Source of the DNA: Pseudorhodobacter aquimaris
GTDB lineage: Bacteria; Pseudomonadota; Alphaproteobacteria; Rhodobacterales; Rhodobacteraceae
Direction of reading: 5' to 3'
NCBI RefSeq assembly: GCF_001202025.1
Contig: NZ_LGHS01000052.1
Coordinates: forward strand, 226,945-290,944
Length of the DNA: 64,000 nt
Shown: in pieces, positions 1-8,994 of the stretch
Position numbering within the stretch: position 1 is the first letter of the stretch
Layout: each line of letters starts with the position of its first letter
Position numbers and translations under genes: made by a program
Notes under the pieces: model-generated
Told to the model about the DNA's origin: nothing
Database searches by the model: none
The model's input: the letters and a program-made list of their open reading frames with translations, nothing else

Positions 1-1
1 C

Positions 2-385
2 ACGGATGAGGGCGGATCGGGTGAGGATGGCCTGCTGTCGCATAGCGATCTGGTTGACGGCGATGAAGGTGAAAACTGGAACCGTGTGAACCTGCTTTTG
101 GACACCGTGGAGGAGCTGGAGCTGATCGGCCCACAGGTTGCGCCGACCGATCTGTTGATCCGCCTGTTCCACGAAGAGCAGCCACGTGTCTTTGACACCC
201 AGCCTATCCGTTTCGGCTGTACCTGTTCCGAGGACCGCGTGCGTCAGTCCCTGTCGATCTATGGTGCCGATGATATCGCGGAAATGACAACTGACGAGGG
301 TGTTTTGACCGCCGATTGTCAGTTCTGCGGCGCGCATTACGTGCTTGATCCGAAAACGCTTGGGGTTGAGGCCAATGGAGGCTGA
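2..385 (+). CDS. hslO: Hsp33 redox-regulated chaperone, C-terminal part
   Basis: Open from the left edge without a start, so only the C-terminal ~127 residues are present. Hsp33 is a cytoplasmic holdase switched on by oxidation. The zinc-binding cysteines that form its redox switch are visible as a CTC pair followed about 30 residues later by a CQFC pair near the C-terminus, which matches the CxC...CxxC pattern of the family. The end overlaps the next gene by 11 bases, suggesting translational coupling. Identification is firm; the N-terminal domain lies outside the window. Confidence 0.9.
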   Translation, partial: TDEGGSGEDGLLSHSDLVDGDEGENWNRVNLLLDTVEELELIGPQVAPTDLLIRLFHEEQPRVFDTQPIRFGCTCSEDRVRQSLSIYGADDIAEMTTDEGVLTADCQFCGAHYVLDPKTLGVEANGG

Positions 386-965
386 TGTCTTGCGCCGTGC
401 TTTGCTTGGCAAAGCCGGCGCATCTTCGGATTTCGATCTAAACCCCGAAACGGTTTTGCCACCGGGGCGGGTTTTACGTGCGGCCGCCGTTCTGATCGCC
501 GTGCAAGAATTTCCAGACGGCCCGCGTGTTTTGCTGACCAAGCGGGCGTCGCACCTCAAGCATCATCCGGGTCAGATCTCTTTTCCGGGCGGAAAAGTGG
601 AGGCAACGGATACAAGTCCCGCCGCCGCCGCCCTGCGCGAAGCGCATGAAGAGGTGGGGCTGCCTGCAGATCTGGTGCAGGTTTTGGGCAGCTTGCCCAG
701 CCATGAAACCGTAACAGGCTTTACCGTCCAACCCTTTTTGGCACAGATCACCGCGCCCTTTACCCCCATCCCCGAGGCGGGTGAGGTCGAAGAGGTCTTT
801 TCCGTGCCGCTGGATTTCGTCACGAACCCGGCCAATTTCCGGATCGAGGCGCGCTTTTGGCAGGGCAGTATGCGGCGCTATTATACCGCGCCTTACGGCC
901 CCTATTACATCTGGGGTGCCACGGCGCGCATGTTGTTCAGCCTAGCCGAAAGGTTGAAAGCATGA
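375..965 (+). CDS. Nudix hydrolase, CoA pyrophosphatase-like (NudL/YeaB type)
   Basis: A 196-residue protein when started at the ATG at 375, which overlaps the end of hslO; an in-frame upstream TTG at 345 would lie inside hslO. It carries a Nudix box (GG..E, then REAHEEVGL) that binds metal and cleaves a diphosphate. Just before it is the CoA-pyrophosphatase signature LLTKR..LK.HPGQISFPGG, so the likely substrate is CoA or an acyl-CoA, giving 3',5'-ADP and phosphopantetheine. The stop overlaps the cca start (ATGA), so the pair is probably co-transcribed. The exact substrate is inferred. Confidence 0.88.
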   Translation: MEADVLRRALLGKAGASSDFDLNPETVLPPGRVLRAAAVLIAVQEFPDGPRVLLTKRASHLKHHPGQISFPGGKVEATDTSPAAAALREAHEEVGLPADLVQVLGSLPSHETVTGFTVQPFLAQITAPFTPIPEAGEVEEVFSVPLDFVTNPANFRIEARFWQGSMRRYYTAPYGPYYIWGATARMLFSLAERLKA

Positions 966-2089
966 AGGTAGAGGGCGATTGGCTACATCATGCGGGAACG
1001 CAAGCCCTGTGCCACGCATTAGAGGCCGAGGGCTATCAGGCGCTATTCGTGGGCGGCTGTGTGCGCAACGCGCTTTTGGGCGCGCCTGTGAATGATATCG
1101 ATATTGCCACCGATGCTTTGCCGCAAACAGTCACTAATATAGCAGAAAAACAGGGTTTCAATGCCGTACCCACCGGCATCGACCATGGCACTGTTACGGT
1201 CATTGCCAAGGGCTTGGCGCATGAGGTGACGACCTTTCGGCAGGACGTGGAAACCAATGGTCGTCACGCCACTGTGCGCTTTGCAACCGAGGTGGCGATG
1301 GATGCCGCGCGTCGTGATTTCACCATGAACGCGCTTTATGCCCGCAGTGATGGCGCGGTTGTCGACCCTTTGGGCGGCTTGCCTGACCTAAGGGCGCGCC
1401 GCGTGCGGTTTGTCGGGGATGCAACGCAGCGCATTACCGAAGACTATCTGCGCATCCTGCGGTTCTTTCGGTTTTTTGCGTGGTATGGTGACCCATTGCT
1501 GGGCCTCGATGCCGAAGGCCTGGCCGCCTGTGCTGCAAATTCTGCAGGAATAGAGAAACTTTCACGCGAACGTGTCGGTGCTGAATTTTGCAAGCTGCTG
1601 TCTGCACCCGATCCGTCGCTTGCCGTGGCAAGCATGGCGCAATCGGGCATCTTGGCGGCTGCTTTGCCGGGGGCTGATGCGCGTGCCTTGCCGATTGCGG
1701 TGCATTTCGGGCTGCGTTCATGGCAAGGGCGTTTGGCGGTCTTAGGCGGTGCGGTTGAAACCCTGCGTTTGTCGCGAAGCGACCTAGCCCAAATCACGCT
1801 GATCCGCAAAGAGGTTGGCAATATGCGTAGCCCGGCAGAGCTTGGCTATCGTTTTGGCGCGGATATGGCCGGGGTGATTACGCTGTCGCGTGCGGCAATG
1901 CTTGAGACCCCACCGCCAGAGAATTGGAAAGCGCAGGTGCAGCTTGGTGCGCAGGCGGGGCTGCCGATTTCTGCCGCCGACCTAATGCCCGCGTTTCAGG
2001 GTGCTGCCCTTGGCGCGCAGTTGCGCATGTTAGAGGATCGCTGGATCGCATCCGGATTTGCTTTGACGAAGGCCGATCTTCTGGCGTGA
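962..2089 (+). CDS. cca: CCA-adding tRNA nucleotidyltransferase
   Basis: A 375-residue class II nucleotidyltransferase that adds or repairs the 3' CCA of tRNAs. The start at 962 overlaps the Nudix stop by four bases (ATGA) and gives the expected N-terminus; the reading frame stays open upstream but only as shadow of the Nudix gene. Visible signatures are the polymerase-beta-type motif GGCVRNALLG followed by the carboxylates in NDIDIATD, the FTMNALY motif, and EDYLRILRFFRF in the tRNA-head/neck region. Third gene of a compact plus-strand run. Confidence 0.93.
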   Translation: MKVEGDWLHHAGTQALCHALEAEGYQALFVGGCVRNALLGAPVNDIDIATDALPQTVTNIAEKQGFNAVPTGIDHGTVTVIAKGLAHEVTTFRQDVETNGRHATVRFATEVAMDAARRDFTMNALYARSDGAVVDPLGGLPDLRARRVRFVGDATQRITEDYLRILRFFRFFAWYGDPLLGLDAEGLAACAANSAGIEKLSRERVGAEFCKLLSAPDPSLAVASMAQSGILAAALPGADARALPIAVHFGLRSWQGRLAVLGGAVETLRLSRSDLAQITLIRKEVGNMRSPAELGYRFGADMAGVITLSRAAMLETPPPENWKAQVQLGAQAGLPISAADLMPAFQGAALGAQLRMLEDRWIASGFALTKADLLA

Positions 2090-2166
2090 GGTTTCGCTTT
2101 TGCCTCTGCGGCACTATATCAATACTTGGACCGCCGCGCTGGGCCTGTGGTGACAAAGGATTTGGA

Positions 2167-4011
2167 ATGAGCATTGTGACCCGTATCGGCGGCTTGATTG
2201 AGGCTTTTCGCCCTGCAGACGGCCCCCCTCCGCAAACGCTTGGCGCGTTCTTCCGCTGGTGCCTTTCAGGCAGTTGGCTGATGCTCCTTCTTGCCGGGGT
2301 GCTGTCTGCGATTGCCGGCGGGATGGAGGTAATCTCGGCCCTCTTCCTTGGCTGGGTGATCGACGCTGCCGTGGAAACAGGGGCCGAGGTTTTTTTTACC
2401 CAACATTTCTGGCTCTTGGTTGGTTTTGTCGGATTTTACCTGATACTGCGACCCTTGGCCTTTGCAGCTTCGGCTGCGTCCAACTCCATTATCGTGGGGC
2501 CGAATGTGTTGCCGCTGGTGTTGTCGCGGCTGCATCGCTGGACCTTGGGGCAGGCGGTTACGTTCTTTGACAATGATTTTGCCGGGCGGATCGCGCAAAA
2601 ACAGATGCAGGCGGCGCGCGCGGTCACGGATGTAGCAACCGAGGTGATCAACACGGTGGCCTTTGCGCTGGCCTCGGTGATCGGGTCGGCTGTGTTTCTG
2701 GTTGCGGTGGATTTTCGCGTGGGACTGGCATTGCTTGCGTGGCTGGTGGCTTTTGTGTTCACCATCCGCTTTTTCATGCCGCGGGTGCGGGTCAATTCGG
2801 CGGCACGTGCCTCGGCGCGGGCGATGGTTTCGGGGCAGGTGGTTGATACGATCACCAATATCAAAACGGTAAAGCTGTTTGCGCATGCCGCGTTCGAGGA
2901 CCGCGTGGCCCTGAAGGCGATGCAGGTATTCCGCGACCGCTCGTTGGAGTTTGGCCAAATCTCGACCCTGTTCCGGTTTTCACTGATGACTTTGGCGGGG
3001 GCGCTGCCCTTGTTGTTGATCGGCGGCACGATCTGGCTTTGGACGAATGGCCAGACGACGGCGGGGGCGATTGCGGCGGCGGGTGCGATCTCTATGCGGA
3101 TTGCGCAAATGTCGGGCTGGGTCAGCTTTACGCTGATGTCGATCTATACTTCGGTGGGCGAGGTTGAGGACGGGATGCAGACGCTGGCCGTTCCCCACAC
3201 ATTGGCCGACAATCCGAAGGCGATAAGCTTGCCCCGGGTGAAGGGCGAGGTAACCTTTGACAATGTAACCTTTGCTTATGGTCGCAGGCGCGGCGGGGTG
3301 GAAAACATCAATTTGACCATTCGCGCGGGCGAAAAGCTGGGGATCGTGGGGGCATCGGGGGCGGGTAAATCCACCTTGGTTTCCTTGCTTTTAAGGCTCT
3401 ATGATGCCGAAAAAGGCGCTGTTTTGATCGACGGACATGATGTGCGCGAGGTGACACAAGAAAGCTTGCGTCGGCAAATCGGTATGGTCACGCAGGAAAC
3501 CGCGATGTTCAACCGTTCGGCGCGCGACAACATCCGCTATGGCCGCCCTGACGCGGATGATGAGGCGGTGATGGCGGCGACCCGCGCGGCCGAGGCGCAT
3601 GATTTCATCACCACTATGGTCGATCACAATGACCGCAAGGGCTATGACGCCTATCTGGGTGAACGGGGTGTCAAGCTTTCGGGCGGGCAGAGGCAGCGGA
3701 TCGCATTGGCGCGGACGTTCCTCAAAGACGCACCGATTTTGGTGTTGGATGAGGCGACAAGCGCGCTTGATAGTGAGGTGGAGGCCGCCATTCAAACCAC
3801 CCTTGGCCGCGTGATGGAGGGCAAAACCGTGCTGGCCATTGCGCACCGTCTGTCAACGATTGCCGAGATGGACCGCATTGTTGTGCTGGACAATGGTCGC
3901 ATAGTCGAAGAAGGCAGTCATGACGCGCTTTTGGCCCAAGACGGGCTTTACGCGCGCTATTGGAGCCGTCAATCCGGCGGCTTCATTGGATCGGAAGAGG
4001 CAGCAGAGTGA
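2167..4011 (+). CDS. ABC exporter half-transporter (fused membrane and ATPase domains)
   Basis: A 614-residue type-1 exporter half-unit expected to work as a dimer in the inner membrane. The ATG at 2167 follows a short AAGGA-like site and gives a normal cytoplasmic N-terminus; the frame is open further upstream but overlaps cca. The N-terminal ~330 residues contain several hydrophobic spans. The ATPase domain has Walker A GASGAGKS at about residue 394, the signature LSGGQRQR near 504, Walker B ILVLDEATSALD, and a switch histidine in AHRLST. The substrate (lipid, drug or peptide) cannot be read from the sequence. The stop overlaps the next start by four bases. Confidence 0.9.
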   Translation: MSIVTRIGGLIEAFRPADGPPPQTLGAFFRWCLSGSWLMLLLAGVLSAIAGGMEVISALFLGWVIDAAVETGAEVFFTQHFWLLVGFVGFYLILRPLAFAASAASNSIIVGPNVLPLVLSRLHRWTLGQAVTFFDNDFAGRIAQKQMQAARAVTDVATEVINTVAFALASVIGSAVFLVAVDFRVGLALLAWLVAFVFTIRFFMPRVRVNSAARASARAMVSGQVVDTITNIKTVKLFAHAAFEDRVALKAMQVFRDRSLEFGQISTLFRFSLMTLAGALPLLLIGGTIWLWTNGQTTAGAIAAAGAISMRIAQMSGWVSFTLMSIYTSVGEVEDGMQTLAVPHTLADNPKAISLPRVKGEVTFDNVTFAYGRRRGGVENINLTIRAGEKLGIVGASGAGKSTLVSLLLRLYDAEKGAVLIDGHDVREVTQESLRRQIGMVTQETAMFNRSARDNIRYGRPDADDEAVMAATRAAEAHDFITTMVDHNDRKGYDAYLGERGVKLSGGQRQRIALARTFLKDAPILVLDEATSALDSEVEAAIQTTLGRVMEGKTVLAIAHRLSTIAEMDRIVVLDNGRIVEEGSHDALLAQDGLYARYWSRQSGGFIGSEEAAE

Positions 4012-5228
4012 TAGTAACCATCGAACGGCTTGGCCATTTGGGCGACGCGATTGCACAGGGCGAAAACGGCCCGATTTTTGTGGCGCAAGTGCTGCCCGGT
4101 GAGGTGGTCGAAGGCGATCTGGTGGGCAACCGTCTGGAAAAGCCGCGTATCATCACGCCGTCGCCCAACCGTGTGCGCCCGCCCTGTACCCATGCGCGCA
4201 GCTGTGGCGGTTGTTTGGTGCAGCATGCAAATGATGATTTTGTGGCGGAATGGAAAACCGATGTCGTGCGCTCGGCGCTGGCGGGGCAGGGGATCGAGAT
4301 GTCGTTGCGGCCGATCAAGACCTCGCCCCCCCTATCGCGGCGGCGGGCGACGATTGCAGGGCGGCGCACCAAGGGCGGCACGCTTTTGGGCTTTCATGCG
4401 CGCGGCTCGGATACATTGGTGGCGGTGCCGCAATGTCAGCTTCTGCACCCGGATCTGAAGGCCGCTTTCCCTGCGCTTGAGGCCTTGGTCATGGCGGGTG
4501 GTTCGCGGAAAACGGAACTGGCGCTGACGGTGACACGCACCCTTGCGGGGCCGGATGTAATGGTGACGGGCGGCAAGCCGCTGGACGGGCAGCTGCGGTT
4601 TGAACTGGCGCGCGTGGCCGAGGCCCATAACCTGTCACGGCTGACGTGGAAGGATGAGGTGATCGCCCTGCGCACCGCCCCCATGCAGGCGATGGGCCGC
4701 GCCCATGTCGCCCCACCCCCCGGCGCGTTTTTGCAGGCAACCGAGGAAGGTCAGGCCGATCTTTTGGCTGCGGTGCAAGAGGCCGTGGGCAATGCCAAAC
4801 GCATCACCGACCTTTTTGCGGGTGCAGGCACCTTTGCCTTGCCCTTGGCGGAAACGGCCGAGGTTCACGCCGTTGAAGGCGACGCGGCGATGACCACCGC
4901 CCTTGATAAAGGCTGGCGGATGGCCGAGGGCCTTAAACGTATCACCACCGAGGCCCGCGATCTGTTCCGCCGCCCGCTGGAACCGGATGAGTTCAAAAAG
5001 GTGCAAGCCGTGGTGATTGACCCGCCGCGCGCAGGGGCCGAGGCGCAGACCAAAACGCTGGCCGCCGCGCGTGTGCCGGTAATTGCCTTTGTTTCGTGTA
5101 ATCCTGTCACTTTTGCGCGTGATGCACGGATTTTGCTGGATGCGGGATATAAACTTGATTGGGTGCAGCCTATTGACCAGTTCCGCTGGTCTGCCCATGT
5201 GGAGCTTGCCGCCCGTTTTAGCCTGTAA
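4008..5228 (+). CDS. 23S rRNA (uracil-5-)-methyltransferase, RumA/RlmD family
   Basis: A 406-residue SAM-dependent RNA m5U methyltransferase. The GTG at 4008 overlaps the exporter stop and starts right at a TRAM-like RNA-binding domain (IERLGHLGDAIAQ). A Cx5CGGC cluster (CTHARSCGGC) is the iron-sulfur motif of RumA-type enzymes. The SAM-binding part includes ITDLFAGAGTFALPL, and the C-terminal SCNP motif supplies the catalytic cysteine that attacks uracil C6. Whether it modifies position 1939 or 747 of 23S rRNA is not decidable from sequence alone. Confidence 0.88.
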   Translation: MIVTIERLGHLGDAIAQGENGPIFVAQVLPGEVVEGDLVGNRLEKPRIITPSPNRVRPPCTHARSCGGCLVQHANDDFVAEWKTDVVRSALAGQGIEMSLRPIKTSPPLSRRRATIAGRRTKGGTLLGFHARGSDTLVAVPQCQLLHPDLKAAFPALEALVMAGGSRKTELALTVTRTLAGPDVMVTGGKPLDGQLRFELARVAEAHNLSRLTWKDEVIALRTAPMQAMGRAHVAPPPGAFLQATEEGQADLLAAVQEAVGNAKRITDLFAGAGTFALPLAETAEVHAVEGDAAMTTALDKGWRMAEGLKRITTEARDLFRRPLEPDEFKKVQAVVIDPPRAGAEAQTKTLAAARVPVIAFVSCNPVTFARDARILLDAGYKLDWVQPIDQFRWSAHVELAARFSL

Positions 5229-5261
5229 GCGGCGTATAGAAACTTGAACCATGAGCCCCCG

Positions 5262-6047
5262 ATGACCCTGCGCCAGCGCGTTGCCGATCTGATCAATAAC
5301 CCTGCCACGCAACGATTTATCATCGGTGTTATTTTGTTTAACGCCGTGCTCTTGGGTATGGAAACCTCGCAACCTGTCATGGATGCGTTTGGCCCGTTAA
5401 TCCGGTTGCTGGATACGCTTTGCCTGACGATTTTCGTCATCGAGATCTTGCTCAAGCTGTTTGCCTTTGATTTGCGGTTTTTCAAATCCGGGTGGAATAT
5501 TTTTGATGCGGTTATCATTGGCATCGCGGTGCTTCCGGGGGCGCAATCGCTTTCGGTGCTGCGGGCGTTGCGAATATTGCGGGTGCTGCGCGTTATCTCT
5601 GTGGCGCCATCGCTGCGCCGCGTGGTTGAGGGATTTGTGACGGCCCTTCCGGGGATGGGCTCGGTCTTTGTGTTGATGGCGATCATCTTTTATATCGGGG
5701 CGGTGATGGCGACGAAACTTTTCGGGGCGGATTTCCCTGAGTGGTTCGGCTCTCTCGGGCAATCGGCCTATTCCTTGTTCCAGATCATGACGTTGGAAAG
5801 CTGGTCGATGGGAATTGTGCGCCCTGTGATGGAGGTATTCCCCTATGCCTGGGGCTTTTTCGTGCCTTTCATCATGGTGACAACCTTTGCCGTGGTGAAC
5901 CTTCTGGTCGGCCTTATCGTGAATTCCATGCAGGATGCGCACAATGAGGCGGACAACCTGAGGACCGATGAATACCGCGATGATATCCGTCAGCGCCTTG
6001 CGGTCATCGAGCGGCATTTGGAAAATATTAACCGCGATAAGAAATAG
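5262..6047 (+). CDS. Bacterial voltage-gated sodium channel (BacNav/NaChBac family)
   Basis: A 261-residue six-helix ion channel subunit expected to form tetramers in the inner membrane. The S4 voltage sensor is visible at about residues 95-125 as arginines spaced three apart (LRALRILRVLRV). The pore loop at about residue 177 reads TLESWSM, the filter of bacterial sodium-selective channels. S6 is followed by a charged, coiled-coil-like tail (about residues 225-261), as in NavAb and NaChBac. I chose the ATG at 5262; a TTG at 5244 in the same frame is possible. In marine bacteria such channels are tied to sodium homeostasis, motility and pH; that role here is inference. Confidence 0.9.
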   Translation: MTLRQRVADLINNPATQRFIIGVILFNAVLLGMETSQPVMDAFGPLIRLLDTLCLTIFVIEILLKLFAFDLRFFKSGWNIFDAVIIGIAVLPGAQSLSVLRALRILRVLRVISVAPSLRRVVEGFVTALPGMGSVFVLMAIIFYIGAVMATKLFGADFPEWFGSLGQSAYSLFQIMTLESWSMGIVRPVMEVFPYAWGFFVPFIMVTTFAVVNLLVGLIVNSMQDAHNEADNLRTDEYRDDIRQRLAVIERHLENINRDKK

Positions 6048-6123
6048 TGAACATGGCGAAAGCCGCTGTGCCTTTAGCGTAAACCAGCGTAGAGGGTACA
6101 AGAACCTGCGATGCAGGAAACAC

Positions 6124-6636
6124 ATGAGGCATATTATGCGGGCGCTAAGACTTATTGCGGTACTATTTGTGGTTCTGGGCCTTGCGGCCTGTGGTGGCGA
6201 CCCGAAGTTCCGCACCTATAAAGGGCCAGAGGTGACCAAGGTCGTGGTTTATAAGGACGCGCGCAAAATGCAGCTGTTCCACCACGGCAAGATTTTGAAA
6301 ACCTATGACATGGCGCTGGGTTTTGCCCCCGAGGGTCACAAACAGTTTGAGGGCGACGGCAAAACGCCAGAGGGGCTTTATTACATCGACCGTCGCAATC
6401 CGCGCAGTCAGTTCCACCTGTCGATCGGGATCAGCTATCCCAACAAGGCCGATATCGCCTATGCCAAGTCACGCGGCAAAGAGCCGGGCGGTGATATCTT
6501 TATCCACGGCAGAACCGGCTATAGCGGGCGCAACAAGGGCGACTGGACCTGGGGCTGCATCGCGGTGACCGATCGCGAGATGGAGGATATCTATGCGATG
6601 GTTCGCGACGGAACGCCGATCCACATCTACCGCTGA
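6124..6636 (+). CDS. YkuD-domain L,D-transpeptidase-like lipoprotein
   Basis: A 170-residue protein with an N-terminal hydrophobic segment ending in a lipobox (LGLAAC), so it should be a membrane-anchored periplasmic lipoprotein. The rest is a YkuD fold: the conserved histidine in IFIHGRTG and the catalytic cysteine in TWGCIAV at about residue 143. These enzymes make 3-3 cross-links in peptidoglycan or attach proteins to it. The site reads TWGC rather than the more usual S/T-x-GC with a following R/N motif. Start chosen at 6124 after AGGAA; 6136 is an alternative. It converges with the CAP-domain gene. Confidence 0.85.
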   Translation: MRHIMRALRLIAVLFVVLGLAACGGDPKFRTYKGPEVTKVVVYKDARKMQLFHHGKILKTYDMALGFAPEGHKQFEGDGKTPEGLYYIDRRNPRSQFHLSIGISYPNKADIAYAKSRGKEPGGDIFIHGRTGYSGRNKGDWTWGCIAVTDREMEDIYAMVRDGTPIHIYR

Positions 6637-6653
6637 CTGGTTACGACCGGCGC

Positions 6654-7166
6654 TTAGGTGCCCGTCACCATTGTCCACCAGATCTTGCCGTTCTGCTCTT
6701 GGAACCATGCAAAACCGATTTCGGTGGCCTTGGGGTCCATGATCACCTCACGCGTGTTTGGCTCTGCCATCCATGCCGACAGTGTCTCAAGCTCTGTTTC
6801 AAATGTTTCAGAAATATTTTCACCGATCAGATGCCCGGTATAGCCAACGCGTCTGACACGGTCCAAGGGCGACGATCCGTCAGACCCGAAATGCCACGGC
6901 CGATTCTGCACCGACATGTCGCGTGAATGGGTCGCTGCCGCGGCATTCAGCTGGGCGTTGTAGCGCAACGGCGCGGCCCCTTTGGCGCCGCGCAATGCGT
7001 TGACGGAATCAAGCAACCGGAAGGGGATCTTGTCTTCTTGCCCACCAGATATGGTATAAACCTGTGGCAATGGGCGTCCATCGCTGCCCACCCGGATCTG
7101 GGTACCTGTTCCACATGCTGCAAGCGCAAATGAGGCGCAGACGACGATAACTGATAGAGCTTTCAT
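6654..7166 (-). CDS. CAP-domain (SCP/PR1-like) lipoprotein
   Basis: A 170-residue secreted protein with a lipobox signal peptide (FALAAC). The body matches the CAP superfamily: LLDSVNALRGAKGAAPL at the start of the domain, the ATHSRDM histidine motif, GENIS, and a C-terminal W..MVTG strand. Bacterial CAP proteins are envelope proteins of mostly unknown action; some are proposed to bind lipids or cell-wall material. It lies between two YkuD transpeptidase genes, convergent with the first, which hints at an envelope role. No more specific function can be claimed. Confidence 0.82.
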   Translation of the reverse strand: MKALSVIVVCASFALAACGTGTQIRVGSDGRPLPQVYTISGGQEDKIPFRLLDSVNALRGAKGAAPLRYNAQLNAAAATHSRDMSVQNRPWHFGSDGSSPLDRVRRVGYTGHLIGENISETFETELETLSAWMAEPNTREVIMDPKATEIGFAWFQEQNGKIWWTMVTGT

Positions 7167-7326
7167 TTAGATTCCATTCGGTGCAAGCCACGCTTGTCTT
7201 TAGCTGTTCGCACAAGCATGAGCAAACGCAACTCTGCGTGACTTGGCCAATCAACAGGTCTGTGATTTGAAAAAGACACCAATAGGGGTTATCTTGCGCA
7301 ACAGAAACGTAAAAGGAGTTCGTCGG

Positions 7327-7920
7327 ATGAAAACCGTCCGCGCCATCAATTTGAACCGTCGTACGCTTTTGGGTGCGGCCACTGCCGGTTTGGCTATGTC
7401 GGCTGTTCCCGGATTTGCGCAGGATGGTACCACCGAGTTTGAGCCGCAAAGCACGGCCCGCAATAACATCTCCAGTTTTCGGATGCTCGATTGGCAACCC
7501 TATTTCTCGGACACCAAGAACGGGGCGATTTTGGTTGATACCAGATCGCGCGCGCTCCATTTCTGGTCAGAAGACCAATCCATCTACAAGCTGTACCCGA
7601 CCTCGGTTCCGCTGACCGACGATTTGACACGTTTGGGCCGGACCGAGATCGTTAAAAAAGTTGTCGGCCCAACGTGGCGGCCAACGCCAGAAATGAAAAA
7701 GCGTAACCCCGAATGGCCCGATGTGGTGGGGCCGGGGCCAGAGAACCCGATGGGCACCCATGCGCTGCATCTGTCCTGGACCTATTACCGGATCCACGGC
7801 ACACATGACACGCGCAAGATCGGTCGCCGGTCCTCAAACGGCTGTGTCGGGCTTTACAACGAACATATCGCGCAGTTGTTCGACTTGACCAAAGTCGGAA
7901 CGCAGGTTCTGTTGATCTAG
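7327..7920 (+). CDS. YkuD-domain L,D-transpeptidase with Tat-like signal
   Basis: A 197-residue periplasmic enzyme. The ATG at 7327, preceded by AAAGGAG, gives an N-terminus NRRTLLGAATAGLAM that looks like a twin-arginine signal peptide. The YkuD active site is complete: a conserved histidine in YRIHGTHD and the catalytic cysteine in SSNGCVGLYN at about residue 171. This is closer to the ErfK/YbiS consensus than the lipoprotein paralogue at 6124-6636. It would form 3-3 peptidoglycan cross-links or anchor proteins. It converges with the ABC ATPase gene that ends six bases downstream. Confidence 0.87.
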   Translation: MKTVRAINLNRRTLLGAATAGLAMSAVPGFAQDGTTEFEPQSTARNNISSFRMLDWQPYFSDTKNGAILVDTRSRALHFWSEDQSIYKLYPTSVPLTDDLTRLGRTEIVKKVVGPTWRPTPEMKKRNPEWPDVVGPGPENPMGTHALHLSWTYYRIHGTHDTRKIGRRSSNGCVGLYNEHIAQLFDLTKVGTQVLLI

Positions 7921-7925
7921 AACAG

Positions 7926-8993
7926 CTATTCCATCAACACATGCAGCGCAGCGGCGGGCAGCGACAGGTTGACGGTTTCGCCAACCGCAAAGATGCCGCT
8001 GTCGGCCCCGCTCAGCTCAATCAGCCACGGCTCGGTTCCCGGAACCTCGACCAGATATTCGGTCAGATTGCCCAGAAACATCACCCGTTTCACGCTGCCG
8101 GCAAGCATCCCTTCACTGGCCGAAAGCGTGATGAATTCGGGCCGGATCAGCAAGGTGACATCGGTACCCGGTGCAGCCTCCAGCGGGGTGGCAACTGCAA
8201 GCTGCGTGCCCGCGACGCTGACCGTGTTTTGATCGACCACCTTTGCTGACATAAAATTCGCGCGGCCGATGAATTCGGCAACGAAACGATTGGCGGGTTG
8301 GGCATAGATCTCTCGGGGGGTGCCGACCTGTTCGACCTTGCCGCCGCGCATGATAACAATGCGGTCCGAGATGCTCATCGCCTCAATTTGATCATGGGTC
8401 ACATAAAGGCTGGTGATCCCCAGCCGCTGTTGCAACTCGCGGATCTCCACCCGCATCTGGTCGCGCAGCTTGGCGTCAAGGTTTGACAGCGGCTCATCAA
8501 ACAACAGCAACCGCGGCTCCATCACGATGGCGCGGGCCAGTGCCACCCGTTGCTGCTGCCCACCCGAGAGTTGGTTCGGAGAGCGGTTCGCCATGCCCGA
8601 CAGCCCGACCATATCCAGCACATCCGTCACCCGCTTTTCCAGCGCGGCAGTCTTGAGCGACTTCAGGCGCAGGCCAAAGGCGACATTCTCAAAGATGCTA
8701 AGGTGCGGAAAGATCGCGTAGGACTGAAATACCATCGTCGCATCGCGCCGGTTCGGCGGCACGTTGTTCATATGCCGGTCGCCAAAATATATCTCGCCTG
8801 CGGTGGGTTCCTCAAACCCTGCGACCATCCGCAGCAAGGTGGTTTTGCCACAGCCTGACGGGCCAAGCAGTGTCACCAGCTCCCCCGGTTTGATATCAAG
8901 ACTGACGGTGTCGACGGCCAAGACCGGCTTGGCCGTTTTGTCAGGATTGTCGAACGCCTTGACAAGGTTCTGGATACGGACCGATTCTGTCAT
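7926..8993 (-). CDS. ABC transporter ATPase of an FbpABC/PotA-like uptake system
   Basis: A 355-residue importer ATPase. It shows Walker A GPSGCGKT near residue 44, signature LSGGQQQR near 141, Walker [13 protein letters not shown] and a switch histidine in YVTHDQ. A C-terminal TOBE-like regulatory domain follows from about residue 240. It is the last gene of a three-gene minus-strand operon (binding protein, fused permease, ATPase) with one base between it and the permease stop. The family includes iron(III), spermidine, thiamine and phosphonate importers; the ligand is not determined. Confidence 0.88.
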   Translation of the reverse strand: MTESVRIQNLVKAFDNPDKTAKPVLAVDTVSLDIKPGELVTLLGPSGCGKTTLLRMVAGFEEPTAGEIYFGDRHMNNVPPNRRDATMVFQSYAIFPHLSIFENVAFGLRLKSLKTAALEKRVTDVLDMVGLSGMANRSPNQLSGGQQQRVALARAIVMEPRLLLFDEPLSNLDAKLRDQMRVEIRELQQRLGITSLYVTHDQIEAMSISDRIVIMRGGKVEQVGTPREIYAQPANRFVAEFIGRANFMSAKVVDQNTVSVAGTQLAVATPLEAAPGTDVTLLIRPEFITLSASEGMLAGSVKRVMFLGNLTEYLVEVPGTEPWLIELSGADSGIFAVGETVNLSLPAAALHVLME

Positions 8994-8994
8994 G

